Of a stretch of DNA of 64,000 nucleotides, positions 24,615 to 33,504 are shown one piece after another. The translations under genes were made by a program, and so were the position numbers. The stretch is from Ornithinimicrobium pratense (lineage in GTDB: Bacteria > Actinomycetota > Actinomycetes > Actinomycetales > Dermatophilaceae): assembly GCF_008843165.1 (NCBI RefSeq), contig NZ_CP044427.1, positions 186,001-250,000 on the forward strand, in the 5' to 3' direction. The stretch's first letter is position 1. Each line of letters opens with the position of its first letter. The notes under the pieces are model-generated. The model saw nothing but the letters and a program-made list of their open reading frames with translations, ran no database searches and was not told where the DNA came from.

Positions 24615-25262
24615 ATGCGTATCGACCACGTCAGTTATGCCGCAGGCCCCGAGGGTCTGCAGGCGACGGCGGAGCGCCTGGGGGAGCTGCTCGACGTCAC
24701 CCCGTGCGACGGCGGGGTGCACCCCCGGTTCGGCACCCGCAACATCATCCTGCCCCTCGCTGAGCGGCGTTACCTGGAGGTGGTGGAGGTGCTCGACCAC
24801 CCCTCCTCCGACAAGATGCCCTTCGGTCAGGCGGTGCGGGCGCGGTCCGCACGCGGTGGCGGCTGGATGGCCTGGGTTGTCGCGGTCGACGACCTCGCCC
24901 CAGTGGAGCAGCGTCTCGGCCGCGCCGCGGTCGAGGGCAACCGCCACACCCCCCAGGGCGTGGACCTGCGTTGGCACCAGATCGGCGTCAAGAACGTCAT
25001 CGACAATGGCAACCAGCCCTTCTTCGTGCGCTGGGACTGCCCTCCGGAGGACCACCCCTCGCAGCTGGGGACCTCCACGGTCCGGCTGAAGGGCCTGACG
25101 ATCGGCGGCGACGTCGACCAGGTCCGGGACTGGCTGGGGATCAGCGACGCGCCCGCGGGTGCCTTCGAGAGCCAAATCGAGTTCGGCTTCGTCGAGGACG
25201 ACGAGCACCCCTGCCTATTCCACGTGACCTTCACCACCGACCGGGGTGACGTGGAGATCTGA
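24615..25262 (+). CDS. VOC-superfamily (Glyoxalase-like) protein
   Basis: A 215-aa protein with two beta-alpha-beta-beta-beta repeats of the glyoxalase_3 type. It begins MRIDHVSYAAGPEGL and contains GGVHPRFGTRNIILPLAERRYLEVVEV and a second repeat after FVRWDCP. The likely metal His/Glu residues are present, but substrate and activity are not assignable. A CACGAT hexamer at 24603-24608 ends 6 nt before ATG and could be a weak leaderless -10. Confidence 0.85.
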   Translation: MRIDHVSYAAGPEGLQATAERLGELLDVTPCDGGVHPRFGTRNIILPLAERRYLEVVEVLDHPSSDKMPFGQAVRARSARGGGWMAWVVAVDDLAPVEQRLGRAAVEGNRHTPQGVDLRWHQIGVKNVIDNGNQPFFVRWDCPPEDHPSQLGTSTVRLKGLTIGGDVDQVRDWLGISDAPAGAFESQIEFGFVEDDEHPCLFHVTFTTDRGDVEI

Positions 25263-25311
25263 GCCTCGCGCTCAACCCTTATCGCTCACAGCTCTGCTCG
25301 CGAACGCATGC

Positions 25312-27561
25312 TCAGCGACGTGCGTACCCCTTCAGCCGCAGGCTGTTGAGCACGACCAAGACGCTGGACAGCGCCATGGCGGCCCCCGCGATGAGCGGGG
25401 TGAGCAGGCCGAGCGCGGCGAGCGGGATCGCCAGGGTGTTGTAGCCGAAGGCCCACACCAAGTTCTCCTTGATGATCCGCAGGGTCTTGCGGGACAGTCC
25501 GATCGCGTCGGCGACCGTGTCCACGTCCGAGCGCATGAGCACGATGTCCGCGGACTCGGCGGCCACGTCCGTGCCTGATCCCATCGCCATACCCAGGTCG
25601 GCCTGGGCGAGGGCAGCCGCGTCGTTGACACCGTCGCCGACCATCGCCACCACCCGGCCCTGCTCCTGCAGGGCCACAACGTGCTCGAACTTGTCCTGGG
25701 GCAGCACGCCGGCGTCGACGTTGGCGGCGTCGATCCCGACCACCTGGGCGACGCGACGGGCGGTGTGCTCGTTGTCGCCGGTCAGCAGGTAGGGCGTCAG
25801 ACCCAGTTCCTTGAGCCGGCTGACGGCCGAGGCGCTGCTGGGGCGCGGGGTGTCCGCGACGGTGATCGCGGCGCGGGCCACCCCGTCCCAGCCGACGAGC
25901 ACCGTGGTGCCGGTCCCGGCGGCCAGGACCTGGGCCAGTGCCTCGGGCACCTGCTCGAAGAGGTCCGGCTTGCCGACGGTGACCGCGGTGTCCTTGATGC
26001 GGGCACGGGCGCCCTGCCCGGGGAGGTTGACGAAGTCGGTGATCGGGGAGGGGTGGACGCCGCGCTCGCGAGCCCCCTCGACGATCGCGCGGGCCACCGG
26101 GTGCTCGCTGCCGGTCTCGACGCTGGCCGCGGCTTTCAACGCTGCGTCGGCCGGCAGGGTGCCGACCGGGACGACCTCGGTGAGCACGGGCTCGCCGGTG
26201 GTGAGCGTGCCGGTCTTGTCCAGGACGACCGTGTCGACGAGGCGGGTGGACTCCAGGATCTGCGGGCCCTTGATGAGGATGCCCAGCTCAGCTCCCCGTC
26301 CGGTGCCGGTGAGCAGGGCGGTCGGCGTGGCCAGCCCCAGAGCGCAGGGGCAGGCGATGATCAGCACGGCCACCGCCGGCATCAGTGAGCGGGCCACGTC
26401 GCCGCCGGAGACCACGAGCCAGACCGCGAAGGTCAGCAGCGCCACCACGAGCACGACGGGTACGAAGACCGCCGAAATCCGGTCGGCGAGCCGTTGGATC
26501 GGGGCCTTGCCGGTCTGGGCCTGCTCCACCAGGGCGGTGATCCGGGCCAGGGTCGTCTCGTTGCCCACCCGCACGGCTTCGACGATCAGCCGGCCGTGGC
26601 CGTTGACCGTCGCCCCGACCACGTCCTCCCCGGGGGCTACCTCGACCGGCATCGACTCACCGGTCACCATCGAGGCGTCGATCGTGCTGGTGCCGTCGAC
26701 GATGCGGCCGTCGGTCGCGACCTTCTCCCCGGGCCGGACCACGAACCGGTCCCCCACGGCCAGCTCCTCCACCGGGATCCGGTGCTCGCTCCAGGCGCCG
26801 CTGCCGGTCTCGTGCCGCAGCACGGCGACCTCCTTGGCTCCCAGCTGCATTAGCGAGGTCAGCGCCGAGCGGCCCTGAGCCTTGGCCCGGGCCTCGATGT
26901 AGCGACCGATCAGGAGGAAGGCGATCACGACCGCGGCCACCTCGAAGTACATATCGTGGCTGAACCCGGTGAACAGGGCCACGACCGACCACCCCATCGC
27001 GGCCGTGGTGCCGACCGAGACCAGGGTGTCCATGGTTGAGGCGAGGTGGCGCGCGTTGATCGCCGCGGCCCGGTGGAAGGGCCAACCGGCCCAGAAGTAG
27101 ACCGGCAGCGTGAGCAGGAACTGCAGCCAGTGTCCGGCCGTGCCCAGCGCGTCCCGGACCGGAGGGACCATGTGCAGCAGGAAGACCACGAAGGCCAGCA
27201 CGCTGGCCACGATCATCCGCAGCCGCAGCGAGTCCCGGTCCACCACGTCGTGCGTCATGGCCGGGGCCAGACCGCCGCGCTCCTCCTGCACGGGCGAGGC
27301 GCCATACCCGGTCTTCTCGACCGTGGTGACGATGTCGGCCACCGACAGGTCGGCCGGGAAGTCGACGCTCGCCTTCTCCGTGGCCAGGTTGACGCTGGCC
27401 TGCACCCCGTCCAGCTTGTTCAGCTTGCGCTCGATCCGGGCCGAGCAGGACGCGCAGGTCATGCCGGTGATGTCGAGGTCGATGTGCTGAAGGCCGGCAG
27501 ATGCCACCGGCCCGCCCGCGGCGGAGCGGTCGTGCCGGGCGGTGCTGGTGCTGCTGCTCAT
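25312..27561 (-). CDS. copA: Copper-exporting P1B-type ATPase
   Basis: A 749-aa heavy-metal P-type ATPase. One N-terminal metal-binding domain ([16 protein letters not shown]) is followed by transmembrane helices. Then come the actuator (VTGESMPVE), the CPC ion motif ([16 protein letters not shown]), the phosphorylation site DKTGTLT, the class-specific SEHPVARAI and the hinge [12 protein letters not shown]. It pumps Cu(I) out of the cytoplasm. It is the last gene of the csoR-HMA-ATPase operon. The ATG at 27561 is chosen for the GGAAGAGAGAAG ribosome site. Confidence 0.96.
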   Translation of the reverse strand: MSSSTSTARHDRSAAGGPVASAGLQHIDLDITGMTCASCSARIERKLNKLDGVQASVNLATEKASVDFPADLSVADIVTTVEKTGYGASPVQEERGGLAPAMTHDVVDRDSLRLRMIVASVLAFVVFLLHMVPPVRDALGTAGHWLQFLLTLPVYFWAGWPFHRAAAINARHLASTMDTLVSVGTTAAMGWSVVALFTGFSHDMYFEVAAVVIAFLLIGRYIEARAKAQGRSALTSLMQLGAKEVAVLRHETGSGAWSEHRIPVEELAVGDRFVVRPGEKVATDGRIVDGTSTIDASMVTGESMPVEVAPGEDVVGATVNGHGRLIVEAVRVGNETTLARITALVEQAQTGKAPIQRLADRISAVFVPVVLVVALLTFAVWLVVSGGDVARSLMPAVAVLIIACPCALGLATPTALLTGTGRGAELGILIKGPQILESTRLVDTVVLDKTGTLTTGEPVLTEVVPVGTLPADAALKAAASVETGSEHPVARAIVEGARERGVHPSPITDFVNLPGQGARARIKDTAVTVGKPDLFEQVPEALAQVLAAGTGTTVLVGWDGVARAAITVADTPRPSSASAVSRLKELGLTPYLLTGDNEHTARRVAQVVGIDAANVDAGVLPQDKFEHVVALQEQGRVVAMVGDGVNDAAALAQADLGMAMGSGTDVAAESADIVLMRSDVDTVADAIGLSRKTLRIIKENLVWAFGYNTLAIPLAALGLLTPLIAGAAMALSSVLVVLNSLRLKGYARR

Positions 27562-27645
27562 GCTTCTCTCTTCCACAGAACACGCGTGAGGCCCCAACGG
27601 TGACACGCGAACGTCTCGACGGGGTGGGCCAGGTGCGGGGCTCGG

Positions 27646-27924
27646 TCAGATGGTGGCGGTGTAGCCCGCTTCCTCGACGGCGGCCCGGGCCGCCTCGAGG
27701 TCGAGCGGACCATCGGAGTCGACGAAGACGTCGGTGTCGCCGCCGGCGACCAGATTGTCGATCCGGACCTCGAGGACGCTGGGGACCTCCTTGAGCTCCT
27801 CGGTCACCGCGGAGGTGCAGTGGCCGCAGGTCATGCCACTGACGACGACCTTCGTGGTCTGGACCTGGCCGGTCTCCTCGGCCTGCTCGACGGCGGGGGG
27901 GTCGCTGTGCTGCTGCTCGGTCAT
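27646..27924 (-). CDS. CopZ-like heavy-metal chaperone (HMA domain)
   Basis: A 92-aa protein with a single ferredoxin-fold HMA domain: VVVSGMTCGHCTSAVTEEL carries the CxxC copper site. An acidic Gln/Glu-rich N-terminal extension of about 25 residues is unusual for CopZ. It probably hands Cu(I) to the ATPase encoded next. A GGTATGCCG motif (27947) lies just upstream of its ribosome site. Confidence 0.93.
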   Translation of the reverse strand: MTEQQHSDPPAVEQAEETGQVQTTKVVVSGMTCGHCTSAVTEELKEVPSVLEVRIDNLVAGGDTDVFVDSDGPLDLEAARAAVEEAGYTATI

Positions 27925-27990
27925 GCTCTCTCCTTGGATGGTGGTGGGTATGCCGTGCGCCGGCCCGTGGGACGGGTCAGGCCGGGGGGC

Positions 27991-28278
27991 TCAGCTGCGG
28001 ACGAGCCGGGCGATGGCGTCGGCGGCCTCGCGGACCTTGACATCCTTGGCCTCCTGAGACTCGGCCGCGGCATCGACCACGCAGTGGCCGATGTGGTCCT
28101 CCAGCAGTCCCAGGCTCACTGCCTGCAACGCCTTGGTCACCGCGCTCACCTGGGTGAGGACCTCGATGCAGTACGTGTCCTCCTCGACCATGCGGGCGAT
28201 GCCGCGGACCTGTCCCTCGACACGGCGCAGCCGCTTGAGGTAGTCGTCCTTGGTCCCGGTGTACCCGCGCACAGACAT
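27991..28278 (-). CDS. csoR: Copper-sensing repressor CsoR
   Basis: A 95-aa all-helical repressor. The Cu(I) ligands are at the expected places: Cys37 (TYCIEVLTQ), His62 and Cys66 (EDHIGHCVV). KRLRRVEGQVRGIARMVEED is the DNA-contact helix region of the family (DUF156). It releases the operator when copper binds. The ATG at 28278 is set by a TATCCT hexamer 6 nt upstream; a longer open frame exists but would start inside the operator. Confidence 0.95.
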   Translation of the reverse strand: MSVRGYTGTKDDYLKRLRRVEGQVRGIARMVEEDTYCIEVLTQVSAVTKALQAVSLGLLEDHIGHCVVDAAAESQEAKDVKVREAADAIARLVRS

Positions 28279-28284
28279 AGGACC

Positions 28285-28304
28285 AGGATACCCCCTTGGG
28301 GTAT
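28285..28304 (-). promoter_or_regulatory. CsoR operator overlapping the csoR leaderless promoter
   Basis: ATACCCC (28288-28294), a 3-nt centre and GGGGTAT (28298-28304) form the GC-tract palindrome recognised by CsoR. The minus-strand -10 hexamer TATCCT (28290-28285) overlaps the left arm, so bound repressor would block polymerase directly. The start codon lies 6 nt after the hexamer. Confidence 0.88.
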
Positions 28305-28353
28305 AAGCGACAAGTCGGGCGGGCTGCGCAGGCCGGCCAGAAAAGCGGATTGA

Positions 28354-28416
28354 GTCAAGGTCCCTTGACATGGCCGCGTGAAGTCAAGTAGGTTTGACAT
28401 GTCAAGGTCGCTTGTC
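28354..28416 (+). promoter_or_regulatory. Three inverted-repeat operators over the XRE-regulator promoter
   Basis: Three related 16-bp dyads are present: GTCAAGGTCCCTTGAC (28354-28369, perfect), GTCAAGTAGGTTTGAC (28383-28398) and GTCAAGGTCGCTTGTC (28401-28416). A promoter, TTGACA (28365-28370) and TAGGTT (28389-28394), is embedded in the first two. The arrangement implies autorepression by the HTH protein encoded at 28453. Confidence 0.75.
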
Positions 28417-28452
28417 GCCCAAGCAACCGTCCCGACGACCACAGGAGGGTCG

Positions 28453-28647
28453 ATGCGCAACGAGGTCAGGAGGCTCCGGCTGGCCGCGGGCCTGTCGCAG
28501 CGGGAGCTCGGCGAGCAGCTGTCCGTCTCGCGGCAGACGATCAACTCGATCGAGACCGAGAAGTACGACCCGTCCCTTCCGCTGGCCATCGTCATCGCCC
28601 GCCACTTCAACACCACCGTCGAGGAGATCTTCCATGTGGACCCGTGA
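28453..28647 (+). CDS. Small XRE-family transcriptional regulator
   Basis: A 64-aa Cro/C1-type HTH protein: NEVRRLRLAAGLSQRELGEQ, then SVSRQTINSIETEKYDPSLP, and a short C-terminal helix pair ending TTVEEIFHVDP. This compact form is the YozG/ImmR-like class that usually controls a neighbouring membrane protein gene. A strong AGGAGGG ribosome site supports the start. It overlaps the next gene by 14 nt. Confidence 0.92.
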   Translation: MRNEVRRLRLAAGLSQRELGEQLSVSRQTINSIETEKYDPSLPLAIVIARHFNTTVEEIFHVDP

Positions 28648-29062
28648 GCTCACCGCCCGGCAGAAGACCGGCACCCTGTTGAGCGTCTTGATCCTGCTTG
28701 TCGTCGTCGTCGGGGTCGGCCTGCTACTACGCGAGCACGGCCCAGGCAACATGGGCACGGGCTTCCTGCAGGGCGCCGCGGTGGGCCTGGTGGCTTTCGC
28801 CGTGGTGCTCTGGCGGGTCTCTCGCGCACCGGACAAGGCGTCCTCCTTCGAGCGTGCCTTCACCTCTTCCGGCGACGAGCGCGACGACGATTTGCTGACC
28901 CGCGCCCTGGCGGTCCTGGGCCTGGCCGCCTTCCCGCTCACGGGCGCCGCAGCGGTCGCGATCGGGCTGGGGGCCGAGGTGGCGATGGTCATGTTCTTCC
29001 TGCTCATCGCCCAGCTGGCGGTGGGTGTGGTCGCGTATGTGGTGATCGCCCGGCGCAGCTGA
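28634..29062 (+). CDS. Membrane protein partnered with XRE regulator
   Basis: A 142-aa protein with four predicted helices (about 15-32, 43-60, 90-108, 115-137). Between the second and third lies a charged cytoplasmic loop (SRAPDKASSFERAFTSSGDERDDD). No family of known function recognised. Its ribosome site (GAGGAG at 28621-28626) is inside the regulator gene and the reading frames overlap by 14 nt, so they are translated together. Confidence 0.85.
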   Translation: MWTRELTARQKTGTLLSVLILLVVVVGVGLLLREHGPGNMGTGFLQGAAVGLVAFAVVLWRVSRAPDKASSFERAFTSSGDERDDDLLTRALAVLGLAAFPLTGAAAVAIGLGAEVAMVMFFLLIAQLAVGVVAYVVIARRS

Positions 29063-29235
29063 CCGGACGGACCTGTGTCCGCCGTCGGATCTGTGGCGGC
29101 AGCACCCGTGCTGGCCGACCCGGCCACCGCAATGGTCGGCACCTGGGCCTCGTCGAGGATCCCCGCCAGGAGCTGCCTGGCGCAGTCATCGGCCTCGCGC
29201 AGCAGCCCTGCGTCCTCCCAGACGAGGGCCGTCCC

Positions 29236-30702
29236 TCACGAACCCTGGACGGGTGCCGAGTCTTGCGTCCGGGGGCCGGCAGGGAGGTGTTCCACCAGCA
29301 CAGGGGCGATCCCAACGTAGGAGGCGGGTGTGAGGGCGGCCAGGCGCGCCTCCTCCTCCGCGGGCAGACCCAGCCCTTGGACGAACTCGACCAGCTCCGC
29401 CTGGCCGATCCGCCGTCCCCGCGTCAGCTCCTTGAGCCGCTCGTAGGGGTTGGCCATGCCCTCCACGCCCCGTGCGGCCAGCGCCCGCATCACCGACTGG
29501 ATCGGCTCGGCCAGCACTTCCCAGTTCGTGTCGAGGTCGGCCGCCATCGCCGCGGGCACCGCGTCCAGCCCGGCCAGACCACGGGAGGCGTTGTCGACGG
29601 CCAGCAGGCTGTGCCCTAGCGCGGTGCCGATGTTGCGCTGCATGGAGGAGTCGGTGAGGTCGCGCTGCAGCCGGCTGGTGACCAGGGTCGAGGCGAGCAC
29701 GTCCAGCAGGGCGTTGGACACCTCCAGGTTGGCCTCGGCGTTCTCGAAGCGGATCGGGTTGACCTTGTGCGGCATCGTCGAGGAGCCGACGGTGCCCTGA
29801 CCCCGGACCTGGGCGAAGTAGCCCATCGAGATGTAGGTCCACACGTCGGTGCACAGGTTGTGCAGAATCCGGTTGAACCGGGCGATGTCGCCGTAGAGCT
29901 CGGCCTGCCAGTCGTGGCTCTCGATCTGGGTGGTGAGCGGGTTCCAGGTCAGCCCGAGCCCTTCCACGAACGATCGGCTGACCTGCTGCCAGTCCGCTCC
30001 CGGCACTGCTACCGCGTGCGCGCCGAAGGTGCCGGTGGCGCCGTTGAACTTGCCCAGGTAGGCCGTGCTGCCCACCCGGTCCAGCTGCCGGGTCAGTCGC
30101 CAGGCCAGCACGGCCAGCTCCTTGCCCATGGTCGTCGGCGTCGCCGGTTGTCCGTGGGTGTGCGCCAGCAGCGGCACCTCGGCGAGGTCGCGCGCCATCC
30201 CCGTGAGCTGGTCGACCAGAGCCCGCGCACGCGGCAACCAGACCTGCTCGACCGCGCCGCGCACCATCAGGGCGTAGGAGGTGTTGTTGATGTCTTCGCT
30301 GGTGCAGGCGAAGTGGACGAGCTCGCCCAGCGTGGCCGCGCGCTGCTCCCCGACAATCCCGAGGAGGCGTCGGCGCACGTAGTACTCGACCGCCTTGACG
30401 TCGTGCACCGTCTCGGCCTCGATCTGCCCGAGCTCCTCGATCGCGGCGGCGTCGAAGCGGGTCACCAGCTCACGCAGGCGGGCCTGCTCCTCCTCCGCGA
30501 GGTGGTCGGCCCCGGGGATGACGTCCTGGGTGACCAGGTGAATCAGCCACTCGACCTCGACGTGCAGCCGGGCCCGGTTGAGCGCGGCCTCGGAGAGGTG
30601 GTCCACCAGGGGGACCACGGCGCCCCGGTAGCGACCGTCCAGGGCACCCAGCGCGATGGGTGGGGAAAGCTCGGCGAGAGGGGTGCGGGCAGCAGGCAGC
30701 AT
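29236..30702 (-). CDS. purB: Adenylosuccinate lyase
   Basis: A 488-aa enzyme of the fumarase/aspartase superfamily catalysing two steps of purine synthesis (SAICAR to AICAR, adenylosuccinate to AMP). It has the signature SSTMPHKVNPIRFENAEAN, HTHGQPATPTTMGKELAV and TSEDINNTSYALMVRG. This matches the longer E. coli-type PurB rather than the shorter Bacillus type. ATG at 30702 is preceded by GAGAAT 6 nt upstream, a one-mismatch -10. The 173 bp downstream of its stop (29063-29235) holds no convincing gene. Confidence 0.96.
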   Translation of the reverse strand: MLPAARTPLAELSPPIALGALDGRYRGAVVPLVDHLSEAALNRARLHVEVEWLIHLVTQDVIPGADHLAEEEQARLRELVTRFDAAAIEELGQIEAETVHDVKAVEYYVRRRLLGIVGEQRAATLGELVHFACTSEDINNTSYALMVRGAVEQVWLPRARALVDQLTGMARDLAEVPLLAHTHGQPATPTTMGKELAVLAWRLTRQLDRVGSTAYLGKFNGATGTFGAHAVAVPGADWQQVSRSFVEGLGLTWNPLTTQIESHDWQAELYGDIARFNRILHNLCTDVWTYISMGYFAQVRGQGTVGSSTMPHKVNPIRFENAEANLEVSNALLDVLASTLVTSRLQRDLTDSSMQRNIGTALGHSLLAVDNASRGLAGLDAVPAAMAADLDTNWEVLAEPIQSVMRALAARGVEGMANPYERLKELTRGRRIGQAELVEFVQGLGLPAEEEARLAALTPASYVGIAPVLVEHLPAGPRTQDSAPVQGS

Positions 30703-30721
30703 GCCCGTATTCTCGCAGGCC

Positions 30722-31066
30722 CTAGTGCCGCTTCTTCTTCGCGTCGGGGTCGACCTCGTCGGCGTCCACGAAGGTGTCGGTCACCCGGTCGCGCCGCTCG
30801 CGGGCCTCCCGGGTGGCGTCCTCCGCCTGAGCGTAGAGCTCGTCCGCCTTCTTCTGCGCGTCGCGGGCCTGCGTCTGCAGGTGGGCGGCCCGCTCCTCAG
30901 CGCTTGCCGCGATGCCCTCGCCCTGCTGGGCCCGGGTGCGCAGGGTGGCTGCCTCGTTGCGGGCGGCCTCCAGACGCTTCCTGCGGGCGATGAGGGCCCA
31001 CACGATCAGGGCGGCGAGCACGACGACCGCGAGGATGATCCACCAGATCGGGTCGATGTCGGCCAT
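30722..31066 (-). CDS. Single-pass membrane protein with coiled coil
   Basis: A 114-aa protein: an N-terminal helix (IDPIWWIILAVVVLAALIVW) and a long charged Ala/Glu/Arg-rich coiled coil to the end, finishing in a basic DAKKKRH. The topology suggests a cytoplasmic coiled coil hung from the membrane. No family function known. TAGGTT on the minus strand (31079-31074) ends 7 nt before ATG. Confidence 0.82.
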   Translation of the reverse strand: MADIDPIWWIILAVVVLAALIVWALIARRKRLEAARNEAATLRTRAQQGEGIAASAEERAAHLQTQARDAQKKADELYAQAEDATREARERRDRVTDTFVDADEVDPDAKKKRH

Positions 31067-31114
31067 GCAGGCGAACCTAGCCGATCCCCGGGCCCTGCGC
31101 CCTGCGAGCGGACC

Positions 31115-32146
31115 TCAGGCGGGATAGCCCTCGGGGTTGGACTGCTGCCAGCGCCAGGTGTCGGCGCACATATCCTCGACCGTCCGCGTCGCTCTCCAGC
31201 CCAACTCCGCCTCCGCGCGGGAGGGGTCGGCGTAGGAGCTGGCGATGTCGCCTGGGCGCCGGCCCACGATCTCGTAGGGGATCGGTCGGCCGCTGGCCTG
31301 CTCGAAGGCGGCGACCAGCTCCAGCACCGAGGTGCCTCGCCCAGTGCCCAGGTTCCACACCGACAGCGGCTCGTCCTGCGCGCGCAGGTGGTCCAGGGCG
31401 GACAGGTGGCCGGCGGCCAGGTCTTCGACGTGGATGTAGTCGCGCACCCCGGTGCCGTCCACGGTGTTGTAGTCGTCGCCGAAGACCGACAGCTTCTCCC
31501 GCCGGCCGACCGCGACCTGGGCGAGGTAGGGCATCAGGTTGTTGGGGACATCCGCCGGGTCCTCACCGATCCGGCCGCTGGGGTGGGCGCCGACCGGGTT
31601 GAAGTAGCGCAGGAGTGCCACGCGCAGGCCGGGGTGGGCGATGACGGCGTCCCGCAGGATCTGCTCGTTCATCACCTTGGTCCACCCATACGGGTTCGTG
31701 GCCGACACCGGCAGGTCCTCGGTCATCGGGACGGGGGCGTCCGCGCCGTAGACGGTCGCTGAGGAGGAGAAGACCAGGTCCGGTATGCCGTGCCGCACCA
31801 TCGCCTCAGCGACCGCCAGCGTGGCGCCGAGGTTGTTGCGGTAGTAGGCCAGCGGGTGGGCGACCGAGTCGCCCACCGCCTTGAACGCCGCGAAATGGAT
31901 GACCGCGTCGACCGGCACACCTTCCCGCTCCTGTTCGGTCAGCAGGGCGTCCAGCTGCTCGGCGTCGGCAACATCGAAGGCGCGGTTCGGGATGGGCCCC
32001 CCCGCCAGCTCGGCGAGCCGGTCCAGCACGCTACGGCGGCTGTTGGAGAAGTCGTCGACGATGAGCACCTGATGCCCCGCGGCGACCAGCTGAAGGACGG
32101 TGTGGGAGCCGATGTAACCGGCTCCGCCGGTGACGAGGACGTGCAT
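31115..32146 (-). CDS. galE: UDP-glucose 4-epimerase
   Basis: A 343-aa extended SDR enzyme interconverting UDP-glucose and UDP-galactose. The NAD site is VTGGAGYIGSHTV. The catalytic SSSATVYG (Ser) and PYGWTKVMNEQIL (YxxxK) are present, as is VRDYIHVEDLAAGHL. ATG at 32146 is chosen over a GTG two codons earlier because CAGGAT (minus strand 32159-32154) ends 7 nt before it. It diverges from the BlaI-type repressor gene. Confidence 0.95.
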   Translation of the reverse strand: MHVLVTGGAGYIGSHTVLQLVAAGHQVLIVDDFSNSRRSVLDRLAELAGGPIPNRAFDVADAEQLDALLTEQEREGVPVDAVIHFAAFKAVGDSVAHPLAYYRNNLGATLAVAEAMVRHGIPDLVFSSSATVYGADAPVPMTEDLPVSATNPYGWTKVMNEQILRDAVIAHPGLRVALLRYFNPVGAHPSGRIGEDPADVPNNLMPYLAQVAVGRREKLSVFGDDYNTVDGTGVRDYIHVEDLAAGHLSALDHLRAQDEPLSVWNLGTGRGTSVLELVAAFEQASGRPIPYEIVGRRPGDIASSYADPSRAEAELGWRATRTVEDMCADTWRWQQSNPEGYPA

Positions 32147-32188
32147 GGACACGATCCTGCCAGAACACCGCCCGGACGTCTGTCCTGA

Positions 32189-32210
32189 CTACGACACGGT
32201 GCAGTAGAAT
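32189..32210 (+). promoter_or_regulatory. BlaI-like operator overlapping the repressor promoter
   Basis: CTACGACACGGTGCAGTAG (32189-32207) is a dyad with half-sites CTACnnCAC and GTGnnGTAG. It overlaps the -10 hexamer TAGAAT (32205-32210), which lies 6 nt before the ATG at 32217. CTAC/GTAG dyads are typical BlaI/MecI operators, so autorepression is likely. Confidence 0.75.
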
Positions 32211-32216
32211 AAGAAG

Positions 32217-32603
32217 ATGCCCCTTCGCTCAACCTCCCTTGGCGACCTTGAGCGCGCCGTCATGGATGCCCTCTGGTCCCACGGACCGGATCTGTCCGTG
32301 CGGGACGTCATGGACCAGCTGCTGGCGGCCGGCAACAAGGAACTGGCCTACACCACCGTGATGACCGTGCTGGACCGGCTGGCCAAGAAGGGCTTGACCG
32401 ACCGGACGCGTGATGGTCGGGCGTGGCGCTACACCGCCGCGGCAAGCCGTGAGGAGCTGGCTGCCACCGCACTGCGCTCCGCCTTCGACACCGTGCAGGC
32501 GGACCGCCGTGTCGCGATGCTGCACTTCCTGGACGACGCCTCCCCGGCCGAGCTCGATGACCTGCGAGCCGCTCTCGCCGAGGTCGAGCAGCGTCACGGC
32601 TGA
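32217..32603 (+). CDS. BlaI/MecI-family transcriptional repressor
   Basis: A 128-aa winged-helix repressor: LGDLERAVMDALWSHGPDLSVRDVMDQL, TTVMTVLDRLAKKGLTDRTRDGRAWRYTA, then a C-terminal dimerisation helix pair with ALRSAFDTVQADRRVAMLHFLDD. It is the cytoplasmic partner of an M56-type protease, encoded 3 nt downstream. In classical systems the protease inactivates the repressor after sensing cell-wall antibiotics. No beta-lactamase gene is seen nearby. Confidence 0.95.
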   Translation: MPLRSTSLGDLERAVMDALWSHGPDLSVRDVMDQLLAAGNKELAYTTVMTVLDRLAKKGLTDRTRDGRAWRYTAAASREELAATALRSAFDTVQADRRVAMLHFLDDASPAELDDLRAALAEVEQRHG

Positions 32604-32606
32604 CCC

Positions 32607-33500
32607 GTGGCGGGAGCCCTCGTCACGGTAGCGCTCATCGTGAGCGCGCTGCTGCTCACCCTGGTGGTGCCGCGGACCCTGGCCCACTGGCGGCCGCAGC
32701 GCTACGACCCCGCCCGGGCCCTGCTGCTGTGGCAGTCCGTCTCGATCTCCGGGGTGGTGTGCGCGCTGCTGGCTGCGCCGGTCGCCGCACTCAGCCGGGG
32801 TCTGGGGCATCCGCTCCTGCTCGGCCTGGCGATCTCGGTCTCCGCGGTCATGCTTGCCCGGGTCCTGTGGTCCGGCCACCGCGTCGGCACCGACCTGCGT
32901 CGGCTGCGCGCCGAGCACCGGGCCCTGGTGGACCTGCTGGGGGAGCGTATGGAGGGCCTCGAGGGTGGCGCCGTGCCCGACCCCGTCCGGATCCTGGCAC
33001 ACCCCGCACCCACTGCCTTCTGCCTGCCGGGCAAGGGTGACCGGATCGTCCTCAGCCGCACCACGATCGAGCGGATGGGCCCGGTGGAGCTGCGCGCGGT
33101 GCTGGCCCATGAGCAGGCCCACCTGGACCACCGCCACGACCTGCTCCTGGAGCTGTTCACCGTGCTGCACGAGGCGGTCCCCGCCCCGGTCCGGGCGCAG
33201 GCCGCCATGCTTGAGGTGCGCCTGCTCGTCGAGGTGTTGGCCGACCACCGCGCCGCCGCCCGCGCCTCAGCCCCGGCACTGGCACGGGCTCTGGTGGCGA
33301 TGGCGGCCCCTCACCCACTCGGCCCCCGCCAAGCCTCCCGCGAGCACGCCCTGAGTGCCGCGACCACGCAGGTCGGGACCCGCCTGCAGCTGCTCGCCGC
33401 ACCACCCCCCACCCGCCGGTTGCGCGCCACCCTCACCGGGGGGACGGTCGCGGTGCTGGGCCTCCCGGTGACGCTGGTGCTGCTGCTGTGGTGGGTCTGA
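32607..33500 (+). CDS. M56-family (BlaR1-like) membrane metalloprotease without sensor domain
   Basis: A 297-aa membrane protein with helices at about 3-25, 40-65, 70-90 and a final one at 275-295. Between them is a zinc-protease core with the HEQAH motif (168-172), plus VLADHRAAARA as the likely third-ligand helix. Full-length BlaR1 has an extracellular penicillin-binding domain; that is missing, as in many actinobacterial homologs. The input signal is therefore unknown. Co-transcribed with the BlaI-type gene. Confidence 0.9.
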   Translation: MAGALVTVALIVSALLLTLVVPRTLAHWRPQRYDPARALLLWQSVSISGVVCALLAAPVAALSRGLGHPLLLGLAISVSAVMLARVLWSGHRVGTDLRRLRAEHRALVDLLGERMEGLEGGAVPDPVRILAHPAPTAFCLPGKGDRIVLSRTTIERMGPVELRAVLAHEQAHLDHRHDLLLELFTVLHEAVPAPVRAQAAMLEVRLLVEVLADHRAAARASAPALARALVAMAAPHPLGPRQASREHALSAATTQVGTRLQLLAAPPPTRRLRATLTGGTVAVLGLPVTLVLLLWWV

Positions 33501-33504
33501 GGGC

